Part shown: positions 1 through 10,212 of the stretch, piece by piece
Layout of the letters: each line of letters starts with the position of its first letter
Position numbering within the stretch: the stretch's first letter is position 1
Source of the DNA: Blasia pusilla
Taxonomy: Eukaryota > Marchantiophyta > Marchantiopsida > Blasiales
Assembly: GCA_050084515.1 (NCBI GenBank)
Contig: CM114272.1
Span: forward strand, 12,090,001 to 12,154,000
Direction of reading: 5' to 3'
DNA length: 64,000 nt
Made by a program: the position numbers and the translations under genes
The notes under the pieces: model-generated
Databases searched by the model: none
The model's input: the letters and a program-made list of their open reading frames with translations, nothing else
Told to the model about the DNA's origin: nothing

Positions 1-245
1 CCACCGCCTATTTGCCCTCGATGGCTCCAACCTCTGCTGCCATCGCGTGCTTCTGATTGGAAGAGCACTCACTCCATTCACCACACCCACAACCGGCACC
101 AGAGTGCGACCACCCACCTGCTCTTTCCCATCCCAATTCCTGCTTGGACCTGCTGCCGCTACTGCTACCGCACCCCATCCACAGACCGCTGTGGCGGACA
201 TCGTCTCCTCCGCCTCCGATCACAACAAAATGCCCTTTTCTCACT

Positions 246-279
<34 letters not shown>
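246..279. repeat. (CT)n microsatellite
   Basis: A CT dinucleotide run of about 34 bases with one interruption (a G near 267). CT/GA runs are common in plant 5' leaders and promoters. Confidence 0.85.
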
Positions 280-349
280 ACCTCTACTACTTTCCAAATC
301 TATTCCGCAATTTGGAGAGAAACACCCGCTTCCCTCTACTCTTCGTCTC

Positions 350-351
<2 letters not shown>

Positions 352-384
<33 letters not shown>
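352..384. repeat. (CT)n microsatellite
   Basis: A CT dinucleotide run of about 33 bases, uninterrupted. It is the second such run within 140 bases. Confidence 0.9.
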
Positions 385-390
<6 letters not shown>

Positions 391-1987
391 TCTAGATTTA
401 GGCACCCAACCGTCCTTGCCTTGACCGGACAGCGAGCACGAGGAGCTAAGCGAGGAATCAGTAAGCAGAGACGCGAGTGAACTCTGACCTTTTTGAGTGC
501 GAAGTGGTGGTGAGGGATGGATGGGCAGCAACTTTCAAGTGTAGGTGGAGTTCACAGTTGCCATTGAAAGGGGGTTCCTGGGCTTCTCTCTCCCTACCTT
601 CCTTAGGCTGGACGCTGGGCGATTCGGGAGTTAGGACGCGACAAAGAGTGGCAGAGGGTAGGACATGAGAAGGGAAATTGGGGGTTGGGTGCGGTTGGGT
701 TGGGTTCGATGTGGAGGTCGTCTCGTCAGATACTGCGTGACGGGCAGGCAACAACGCTTGGGCCCGCAGGACTGAAACTTGTCACAATAGTGGCCCACGG
801 TGGAAACCGCAGCAACATTATCCACAATTTCTTGCGGCTGCAGTGAAGTATACCAGGATACCCCTATGCTAACCGTCTCAAGTTGATGAGACGGTGGTTT
901 CTTTCCTCCTCTCTCTCCTCTTCTCTCGCCTTGTAGATCTTCAAAGATGTGATCTTGTGATCAGGCGGTCACACCGTCACACACATAAGCTAGGAAGAAT
1001 GTACAGTCATCACAACTCTACCCTACCCTACCCTACCATAGCCTAGCCTAGCAGAGCTTCGAAGCACTGTCGCATTCAACTTAGTGATGTGGACTCTGGG
1101 AGAGCTCGGGAAGCTGGGGGCTCCCAGTCAAGCTGCGGATATAGTAATAACAAAAGCAGTAAATGTAGGTAGGGATCCGGGCTCAAGATGACATGGAGTC
1201 ATGGACTCAAACGGATGAGGAATGAATGAACTCCAGCCACATACGAATAAGCCCACAAAGCAACTTCGGCGAGAGAGAGAGGAAGGGAAGGGAAAGGGAG
1301 GGGAGAAAATGGATGAGGATCAGCCCGAAGCAGAAGGAAGAAGGCGGAGCTGATGCTATGGCCTCAGAATTGCCACATGGGTAAAGGATGGGTCTGGCTT
1401 TGTGAGACGCCACGTGGAGGGGTAGAGCGAGTGAGGTCAGATTCGATGAGAGTTATTGCAGTCCATGGCGGAAAACCTGGTTTAGAGGACTGGAGGGGAG
1501 AGAGAGAAGAGGATCCGGAGATGGAAAGAAGGAGGATGCAGTGAAGCCAGTCAGCGATGGAAGGAAGGCTGGGAAAGGAAAGTGAATCACTCCCCCTTCC
1601 TTGGAAATACCGGAAGGGGGTAGAAGGAATTTAGATTCCCATGCAATTTGGCTCCCTACTCCTTTCACCGGTTCAGCCCAAGTTTACTCTCTCTCTCGCT
1701 CCGTCCCTCTCTACCTGTCTCTGTCTCGATGGAGGAGTCCTGCACTGGGTATCTATGAGCTTGACTGCTGTGGTGCTCCTGCCACATGAATTTCGTTCTG
1801 GTTGTAGCTATTGCCGTTGTTGGTGCTGCTGCTGCAGCATCCTTGGGGGGAGAGGATGAGTGACGTGATGAGGCGAGGTGTCACATAGCAATGCTGCAGC
1901 AACGAGGAGGAGGTGCGGAGGAAGAGTAGAATTTCCCTCCCCACTCACTCTATCCAAAGAGGAGGAGGACCAAGGGGAAAATCGAAA

Positions 1988-4900
1988 ATGGAGGGGACGA
2001 TGGCATTGCGGATGGGGGCAACAACTCTGACAGTGCCAGGAGTGTGGAATGGGATCGGCCCAGAGTGCAGGACAGCAGCAGTAGCTACAACCTCTTCAGG
2101 CTGGATGAGTGTGCTGAGAAATCACAACGGAACTCAATTCTCCGGTCATGGCAATCTGCGATGCAGGAATTTCAGAGAAATGACTCGGCAGTCTGTGGTG
2201 GTTGTGGTGGCGGCAGCATCTAATGAAACTGGGGGAGGTCCTACCAGCCGTGATGAGGAGCCCAGGGAAGAGGAGGAGGAGGAGGATTCCAGCGACTCTG
2301 TGATCTCCGTCAGTGGGGAACTATCCGAGCGGGGAACTTCTGGATCAACCCTTAAGAAGCTCAGTCTCGAAGACGTGAATCCTGTGGGATTGGGTCGGAG
2401 AGCGAGGCAGCTAGTCGATGAGAAGCAGCTTACTCTAGACGATGTAAATCCGGTGGGTTTGGGTCGCAAAGCAAGGCAGTTGTACGATGATGTATGGAAG
2501 CGGTTGACTGACTTGGGTCAGCTCACCCGGTCTTACGATGAAGACTTCGAGCAGGTGCTGGTGGGAGGACCCATGTGCGACTTTACCACACCCAATGCCG
2601 AGCTCACCACAGTACTGGTTGCTGGAGCAACGGGTCGTGTTGGGCGTATCCTCATCCGAAAGCTGCAGCTTCGGGGCTACAAAGTGAAGGTTCGTTCCCT
2701 GTTCACACTACAATAACAGTAGATCAACAGGAAAGAGATCTCGGCGTTTAAGATCTGTTCACTGCGTTGCGAATAAGAATCGGATTCAATTCAATCTGGA
2801 ATCTCTTTGATGGGATAGTTGTCATGTCCAAGGTTTGTCGAATCTTGTAAGAATTTTGCGTAGCGCTAGGTAATGCCTAATACCAGACTCACATAATAAT
2901 GATCCGGTCTCCTAACACCCCGCTCGTAGTTAACCCATGAATTGTTAATGGTAGCAATTGGGTTTGTGCCTGTTCGTGGAATTACGCAATTGAATAAGGC
3001 TGTTTTCGGAAACAGCCTTATTCAAATGTGGTGAGTGTGTTTCTTGTACACTTATGCACATATACATGCCGTCTGTCAGATGCTTGTCAAGGTGACATAG
3101 AGTTGCAGGGTTTTCTCTACGAACATTGTCATGGGTTCCCTGCGCACAATAGAATGGTTCTGCATCTGTGAGAGTCTCAATCTCTCGTGTTAACAGGCTT
3201 TGGTGCGAAGTGACGATCCATCCACTCGGGAGATGTTGCCTCGATCAGTGCAAATTGTAGTCGGGGATCTTGGAGATCCTGAAACGTTGAAAGCTGCCGT
3301 GGATGGTTGCAACAAGATTATATGTTGTGCAACTGCACGCTCTGATATCACAGGGGACTTACTTCGTGTGGATAATAGAGGTGTATACCACCTCTCAAAA
3401 GCCTTCCAGGTATGGAACTTCCATCTACCTTCTCAAAATAGAATGTCAAGGTAGGTTCGGTGGTCTTTGCAGTTGTTAGGGCTTTGTCAAGGTTTACATC
3501 AACCCTAACTTTCTGAGATGTTGAGAATAGCAAATCGTCATGTCGGATGGAGTTCTAATCAGATGTGTCGTAATCCGTTGAATGATGTCAAAAGCATCAC
3601 CAGCTTTTGCAGCGAATTGAGCTGAAGAGGGTTTACTTTGGCTGGCGAATTTGTCCCCACGACTCACTTTAACACTGAATTGTGTGTGGGAATGTTAGGA
3701 TTACAACCACAAGTTGGCTCAAACCCGAGCTGGGAGAAGTAGCAAGAGTAAATTGTTACTTGCAAAGTTCACTCCGAATTCTTCTTCATTAGAGGGATGG
3801 GAGCTTCGTGAAGGGACATATTTCACTGATGATGTAGCTGTCAAATACGATGGTGGCATGGATGCCCAGCTCGAGGTAGCTGAGGATGGCAAGGCCGTTT
3901 TCTCAGGTTTTGGTCCATCCTATGAGATGTTGCCTCAAGTTGGGCCAAGATTTGGAGCTATCACACCTGTTCTTCTGCTTACAACCATTTCTGTGACTGC
4001 TGGGGATGAATCAGCATGATGTAGAAAACTACTTCTCTTTACATAGTATTGGTACTGTTGTGGATATGAGCTCTCACTGGAAGGATATGCTTGGATTCAG
4101 GATATGTCTTCACTCGAGGAGGCTATGTGGAGCTTGTGAAGAGAATTTCACTGCCTCCTGGTCTCACACTAGACAGGTTTGCACTACACTCTGACTGAAA
4201 CAAATCCTGGGCCACTGTTGCCCATGTAATAATTGGACAATTCAGATTCAGCTTTATTGGAGTCCAGGATGAGCTCTGGATAGCATCTCTCGCACTTGAG
4301 ATCTGCAACTATGTGCATTGGGGAGAGATCTAAACAATTAAAGTGCCATTGAAGCTATGCAGATATGAGGGTTTAGTGCTATCGGTATGTGGGGATGGCA
4401 AGTCCTACACGCTGCTGCTGGAGACAAATAGTGGAGAAGATAACGCTGAGGATAGAGTATACTTTGCTCGCATTGCAACTCGGTTAGGCTACAGCAGGGT
4501 AAAATTCTGTCCACACGCTCTGTGGATGCTTTTGCCTCATTGCCAGCTTGGTACTGAAGTGTTGCAATGACAAGGCAAATTCATAACTGACTTTCATCCC
4601 ATGTGCAGATTCGCGTACCATTCTCTACATTCCGGCCAATGAATCCAGACGATCCACCTCTAGACCCCTTTTTTGTGCACTCCTTAGCCTTCAGATTTGA
4701 GCCAAGACGCCAGGTACATGACTTTCATTATCTTGCAAAGCTTTCAACTTTGTCTTGGTGTTTCTAAAGTGATACCAGATAATCTATTTGAAGGAAGGTC
4801 ATGAGAGCTGAGTGTATGCCTGGAAAATGGATCACCCTAGTACTTAGAGGGGTTTTCCCCTCAATCTTTCTGACTGTGGTAGACCCTTTTCTCTGGCCTT

Positions 4901-6593
4901 TAGGCCCCCCGTTGTGTTCTTCATGGGTGTTTGCCATCCTCCAATTAGTGGGCTTTTTCTTCCCGTGTGGAAAAGGTCTTGTCTGTTTGTTGGATACTAT
5001 GGATCCATTTGAGCAACAGTCCTTCCCCTCCTCCAGAAAACGCCGGCAGTGCGACCTGGAAATGTTGTGGCACCCACTGAGCCCCGGGACCAGACAAGCT
5101 TCAGATTGATTTTGGACTTCATCAAAGCATTACCTGTGGGTTTCCTGTACCCTGTCTATTTTTCTGCAATTGGTTATTCCAGCTGTAAGTGTGATTGAGG
5201 ATTCAGGGCGACGTAGATTCTTGTTATTATTACTCCATCTTATTGCACAGATGATCATGTCAACTTGTATCGTAGGGCGGACAAGAAACAGACTTCATTC
5301 TAGTTTCGTGTGCTGGCGAAGGAATTGACCCAGAGAGACGAGAAAAACTGGTCAAAGCGAAGCAGGTAAGGGTGTTACCTTGAAGTTACTCAGTTGTGTT
5401 GGCAACTTCACTCATCATCTGCTTCATTCCGTTGGTGTTCATGTTGTCTTGTGGAATACTCACCATGTTGTGCGGTTTTTGGTCACCAGGCAGGAGAGTC
5501 AGCACTACGAAATTCTGGTCTTGGTTACACAATCATTAGACCAGGCCCCCTCCAGGTGCCTTTCCTGTCCCATGAATTTTTTAAGCACCCCAAATTTCCC
5601 AGAAGCCAGTTGGATGTCTTCCAATGAATTGGTTCGTTGAACTGCTAATGAAGAACTTGTGTGCTTAACTTGGATCAGGAAGAACCAGGTGGCTCACGGG
5701 CCCTAGTGTTCGACCAGGGCGATCGTATCAGTCAGGTACAGCATTCAACCATCGGGGACGAGTATTCTTATGAAGGTTATGAGGCTTTGTGGTAACCTGG
5801 AAGTAAACTGAAAGATGATTTTCGTGGGCTGCAGAGCATCAGCTGTGCAGATGTTGCTGATGTTTGCGTAAAAGCATTACACAATCCAACTGCACGGAAC
5901 AAGAGTTTTGATGTAAGTGGATTTGTCCCTTAGCATGTAAACCACAAGCTAATGACAAGTTTAAAACTTGAAACTTTGAGCCACCAAAAATGGGACTCAT
6001 CTCCACTCATTCTTGTTGCCTCACTCTGAGTGCATTAAGATGCAGAGTAAAGTGACGGGCATGCGTTTATCCAACCAGTTTGTTCTCACCTGTTGTGTAC
6101 ACTTGCTTTTCAGGTATGTTACGAATATGCTGCGAAAGAAGGTCAAGGTCTTTACGAGCTTGTAAGTGCAATTCTTTCTGCTTTTCCTAGTATCATTACA
6201 TCTTCTGCTCCAAGGTCCCATCTACGTTGCTGCCTCATTGCGTCTTTGCATTCCGGGTTCTGTCATAGGTGAAGCTGTGTGGATTTAACTACATTTGTCA
6301 CCCTCACTTCCCTTGTTGCTGCAAACTGATGAAATTACAGTTTAGTTTTGCTGTAGGATTGCCTCACCACTTTCAGGATTCTGTCCAGTTTGTTGCATTG
6401 TTATCTTGGCACTTTTAGGGTTCTATCAAAACCACGAGAGTGTTCTGCAGATTTAACCACATTTGCCACACTCACTGCTCCTCTTCTCTGAAACTGATGA
6501 AACCGATTTCCATACACACAGGTGGCCCATCTGCCAGATAAATCCAACAATTATTTGACACCTGCCTTAGCTGTACTCGAGAAGAATACATGA
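1988..6593 (+). CDS. HCF173: HCF173-like chloroplast protein, atypical SDR fold
   Basis: Homologue of HIGH CHLOROPHYLL FLUORESCENCE 173, a thylakoid-associated atypical short-chain dehydrogenase that in Arabidopsis activates psbA mRNA translation and so supplies photosystem II with D1. Thirteen exons join in frame: 1988-2689, 3197-3409, 3699-3906, 4101-4176, 4363-4498, 4609-4713, 5037-5135, 5276-5365, 5490-5555, 5679-5735, 5835-5912, 6114-6161, 6522-6593. Every intron is GT-AG. The spliced product is 649 aa, somewhat longer than the roughly 600 aa of the Arabidopsis protein as I recall it. I chose the ATG at 1988; an in-frame ATG at 1913 is possible. Residues 1 to about 75 look like a transit peptide (Ser/Thr/Arg-rich, few acidic residues), followed by an acidic Glu stretch. 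The nucleotide-binding motif VLVAGATGRVG is near residue 210. LPRSVQIVVGDLGDP, YDGGMDA, RYEGLVLS, DPPLDPF, TIIRPGPL and the C-terminal LTPALAVLEKNT follow in the family's order. A VNPVGLGR motif occurs twice (residues about 126-142 and 149-165). No stop or frameshift is seen. Confidence 0.93.
2990..3025. repeat. Perfect 16-bp inverted repeat in HCF173 intron 1
   Basis: Arms TTGAATAAGGCTGTTT (2990-3005) and AAACAGCCTTATTCAA (3010-3025) are exact reverse complements around a TCGG loop. The hairpin lies in intron 1 (2690-3196) of the HCF173-like gene, about 170 bases before the acceptor. UNCG-type loops are very stable in RNA; TCGG would read UCGG in the transcript. Confidence 0.9.
6255..6502. 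repeat. Diverged internal duplication in the last HCF173 intron
   Basis: Two similar blocks of about 84 bases begin near 6255 and 6418. They share GGGTTCT, GATTTAAC(T/C)ACATTTG, the CACTCAC/CCTCACT segment and AACTGATGAAA at their ends. Both lie inside intron 12 (6162-6521). This is probably an old local duplication. Confidence 0.6.
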
Positions 6594-8599
6594 CAGCATG
6601 TCCCATTACAATGTAGAGAGGCAGACGGGCATTACCTCTGCTCAAGAAAGATAAGGATCAGCTGTGGAAGTATATTGGCAATGCGTCATGATAGACAAGA
6701 TAGACAGCAAAGCCAAGCGGTGGTGTATGTAGTACAAGGAGTTACAGAAGGTTTCCTTCAAATTCTAGTGCCTAATGAGAGTGTTCACCGACAACCCTGA
6801 GGAGTCTTGTAAATTGATCCAACTCATCATTATAGAGAGATTCATCAACCACCACATATCTGAGTTTCTGATTGTTTCTGTTTAACTTTGTAACAATGCC
6901 ACATAATACAAAACTTAATGCACTTGTGCCTCATCCAACCTGTTGGCCAGCTGTCATCTGTCAACCTCCCATGGTTGCACTCTTCCATCATTCCTTTCTA
7001 CTATCACTAGTGTAACCCCTCAAAGTCCAACTTGGATCACCTACTTGGGTAACTCTTTGAGCGATACATTCTTGCGTCATGTTGCGATGAGACATCAATT
7101 CTGCTCACGTTTTGTATTCAATGTTAATCGCGAGGTGTGGATGAGTGCATTGGTGAGGATGAAGCAAGCGATCATTTTAAACATTACATTGATGGGAATG
7201 ATGGGAAAGATCAAGATACCTCTTGATCCCGATCTTTGTAGGCCAATGGGCTTGAGAGGGTCAACAAAGTTATTTATTGACTAATTAAGAAGTCTCTCAA
7301 ATAATGTACACCATTATTATTGGAAACTAATAGGTTTATTTGGAATTGCTTGCAACACAACATGAGTTAGTTATGGGTGAGTGGCATAAGGTTGGTAAAC
7401 ACATGGCCTTTTAACCACAACAATTTCCCAAGTTTTAAGGGATGATGATTAGTCGATGGTAGAAACCGTCTTTCCATGGCGCGGGTTGACGTATCGACAA
7501 TTTTAGCGAACTTATAGCTTGGAACCTTCATAGCTTCCATAGCTAGAGACTTGATGATTGTTATTCGCAATCCTTAGACCAAGATAGTGTTCTCTTATTC
7601 AAGTATTATCTCCATGCCTTTTCATACATCATACCGATCAACACACCACTTTAGTCATCCATAGAGGTTCCTTTCATCTATCGATATACGACCTAGTCGT
7701 ATCTTTTGAGTCAACTACAATAATCTCACTCTCAGCAAATTCTATTGGCTTGTCCAACCATATAAGAGGCATCACTTCTTGACCATAGGGCCAAATCAAA
7801 GAATGGTTGCGCTCCACTTCAGCCTCAAACTTGAGAGGCATGGTGGTGATTCTCTAATGGATGAAATCAACTTGCCATTGACTCATCTCTACTACACAAA
7901 AGTGTCCACCCTGGTAAGAGCTTCTTGGTTAACACATGGAACCTTCGGACCAACACGTTGTATGGTCAGCATGTACCACACCATTCATACTCTTAGGCTG
8001 GGAGATTAAACATTCTCCCCTGATCTTAAATGAATTGTTTGCCAAATCTCTACATATAATCAGCGGCTTTGAGCCCAACATATCTCCGTCCTCCCAAAAT
8101 TGTGGGTAGTTCCAGTTCACCTATCAAAGGCGCACACCAAAGCTTAGCATCCCCAAGCTAGGTGTGAGGTTGGGTGGGGAATACTGGTATGTTTATGTGC
8201 GACACCCAAAGGCCCCCCATAGTTCGGACGTGGATATAAACCTCCGATTTGGTCTATAGGAAGAAACCATGGTTTTGCATGATCATTTTCGATGTACGTC
8301 CCATAGAGGATATCGTCTCATTTAAGATCATGCACGCGGCTTTGGGATTATTTGGATAACGAATGGTCGTCGATGTATCTTCAAGGCGAGTATCAAAGGT
8401 AAGAGGGGGCCAATACTTGGCTTGCCACAAAAATTGGGTGTCTCAAGAATTGAAATGTGCCTACAACTGGACGGCTATGGTAGTCGAGGGTAGTTCCAGC
8501 TTAAAGGAAAGACATCACATATTTTATTGTGGAACGACAAGTTTCCATGTGATGCTTTCGTAGAGATTAGAGGCGGAGTCCAGTAGGTCATGGATGACC
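6594..8599. other. 3' flank and decayed repeat sequence
   Basis: Just downstream of the HCF173 stop, 6640-6770 translates with stops into LLKKDKDQLWKYIGNAS and AKRWWCM-YKELQKVSF. This resembles the start of the BED-type zinc finger of plant hAT transposases (DPLWKYV, WxCxxC), but the match is short and uncertain. From about 7300 to 8150 the minus strand has short frames of retroelement character that I cannot assign. The rest holds nothing I recognise. Confidence 0.35.
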
Positions 8600-9480
8600 T
8601 CCTATAATAGGTTTCATTTTTGTGTAGATCCATTTGGAGGTCATATGAAAAACTTACTATTCCGAGTAAGTTCCCCAATTATGTGAGTTTTGACTTTCTA
8701 TTTGTGAAAGGTGGCTCTTGACCCACTATTGTAGGTTTAGGATCAATTGGTGACTTTGGAGCACAAGTCACCAAGGGGAAGACTTTTAAGAAGACCTTTA
8801 AGAGCACCAAAGGGAGGACTTTGGAAAACAATTTGAGAAGGACCAAAGGGAAGATTTGGGGAGAGAGGGTATATCTTAAGGAGAGTGAGCTTGGAGAGCT
8901 CATTCTCTCCTTGTTCGTACGTTGAACCTGTTATGTCTTTTAGGATAGATCGGCGAGATCTAGTAGAGCGCCTTCAAGGATATTGGAGAACAGCTTCAAG
9001 AGGTCGAGAATGACCTGTTAAAGCCACGAGTAACGTGAGAGAGCAAGTTTCCCCCTCATTTTGTCTCATTGGAGCCATATTGAGAAACTTACTATTTTTA
9101 GTAAGTTACCATTTGAGCATAGTTGACTTTCCACTTTGGGAAGTATCCCTTGATCTCCTACAACTGGTCAAGAGCCAAGGAGGTGACTTGCAAGCGTAGG
9201 TTACCGTGGAGAGAGCTTGGGAGAGAAAAGGTTATACCTCAAGGAGAAAGAATTTGAGAGATTGAGTGTGGGGGTGAGTTTTTCCATGCATGTACTCTTG
9301 GGAACATCATGTAGCTCTCTCGTTTACTTAGGTTTGTGATTTTATTTGGGAATGATCGGCGCAAAAGCGCTGCCAAAATTTGAGTAGGAGTGAAAATTGA
9401 AGGGCTGCACGAAAATCCCCGTCAATTTTTGGTGGAAGATCGAATGGATAAACGGATTTGACATTATCGAGGATCACGAA
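8600..9480 (+). mobile_element. LTR-like repeat blocks, Ty3/gypsy-related
   Basis: Two related blocks lie in direct orientation (about 8600-8930 and 8939-9290). Each contains AAACTTACTATT, an AGTAAGTT segment, a GTTGACTTTCC-like segment, a line ending in CAAGGAG, and a GAGAGCTC-type GA-rich tail. The same blocks occur in reverse orientation at about 55.86-56.33 kb, including TAGGATAGATCGG and GAGGTCGAGAATGACCTGTT with few changes. The end of this stretch (GCGCAAAAGCGCTGCCAAA near 9360) matches the right-edge sequence near 63820-63850 on the other strand. I read this as solo or broken LTR material of the gypsy family whose body lies at 56-64 kb. Confidence 0.6.
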
Positions 9481-9806
9481 GCTATGCACATTGTTGAAGA
9501 AACGGTGCACGATGAGCAAGAAGTTGTGGTAGGTTTCGCGGGGCTGCCATAGCCACACATGAGGAAAGAGCAATTCCGAAATCTTTGGTTTCTTTTTAGT
9601 AGAGGTAGAAAAATAAACATCATTTTTCCCGTGGTAGATAGGAGAAGAAAAATTTTGATTCATAGTGAATGGAAAGTTAAAAGCTTATGTTCAGGGAGTG
9701 GACCCACTAATTGTAGAGTTAGTGGGAAATATGTGAGTGAAGATCCGCATTTTGAGGGGTCAAAGTAGTAAAATCCATAGAAATCAAGGGGAAGGAGGGG
9801 AGGCGC
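9481..9806. other. Unassigned sequence before the composite element
   Basis: No gene seen. The stretch becomes purine-rich towards 9780 and runs into the GA-rich block taken as the left end of the large DNA element. Confidence 0.3.
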
Positions 9807-10009
9807 GGTAAGAGGAGAGTAAGAGAGGAGAGAGGAGAGAGGAAACTACCTTCAACCTAAAGAGATACTTTTTTTGAAGAGAGTTTCTTGTAATTTGCAG
9901 AGAGTTTCCGTTGGGTTGAAGAGAGGAAACTTTTTGTGTGAATTCTTTTGCACTTTTATTCTCAGTGCTTAGGCACTTCCACAAAAAAATTTCCTCTTCC
10001 ACATTTTGT

Positions 10010-10036
10010 CAACCCGCCTGAATCCAACGGGTTGCA
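10010..10036. repeat. Single palindromic unit near the left end
   Basis: A degenerate copy of the 27-bp palindrome (left arm CAACCCGCCTG, right arm CCAACGGGTTGC). It lies between the GA-rich terminus and the 3' end of the transposase gene. Confidence 0.7.
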
Positions 10037-10212
10037 ATTTGCATAAAATTTTAAAAAATGAAAAATCATTGGAATCATGAATGTGGAACAAATCACTTTT
10101 TCCATCCAAGGTCAAGAAAAAATCTATCATTTTCTCTTGGCTGAATAAAGTTCAAGCTCAAAGTGAAGGTTCTGGCAAATGAAAGTACAATCTAAGACCT
10201 CATTTTGCATCC

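Larger units (their letters stand above)
1..1987. other. Upstream region of the HCF173-like gene
   Basis: No protein gene is recognised here. The stretch is pyrimidine-rich at its left end, with two CT microsatellites, and purine/GGAG-rich between about 1260 and 1600. Open frames over the CT runs translate into Ser/Leu or Arg/Glu repeats and are low-complexity artefacts. The last few hundred bases probably hold the promoter and 5' leader of the gene starting at 1988. No TATA box stands out with confidence. Confidence 0.5.

Noticed and set aside
47-424. Plus- and minus-strand open frames over CT runs
   Set aside because: They translate into Ser/Leu or Arg/Glu dipeptide repeats from the microsatellites and show no gene-like composition.
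1017-1052. Telomere-like ACCCT repeats
   Set aside because: The unit is five bases (CTACC/CCTAG), not the plant CCCTAAA heptamer, and only a few copies exist.
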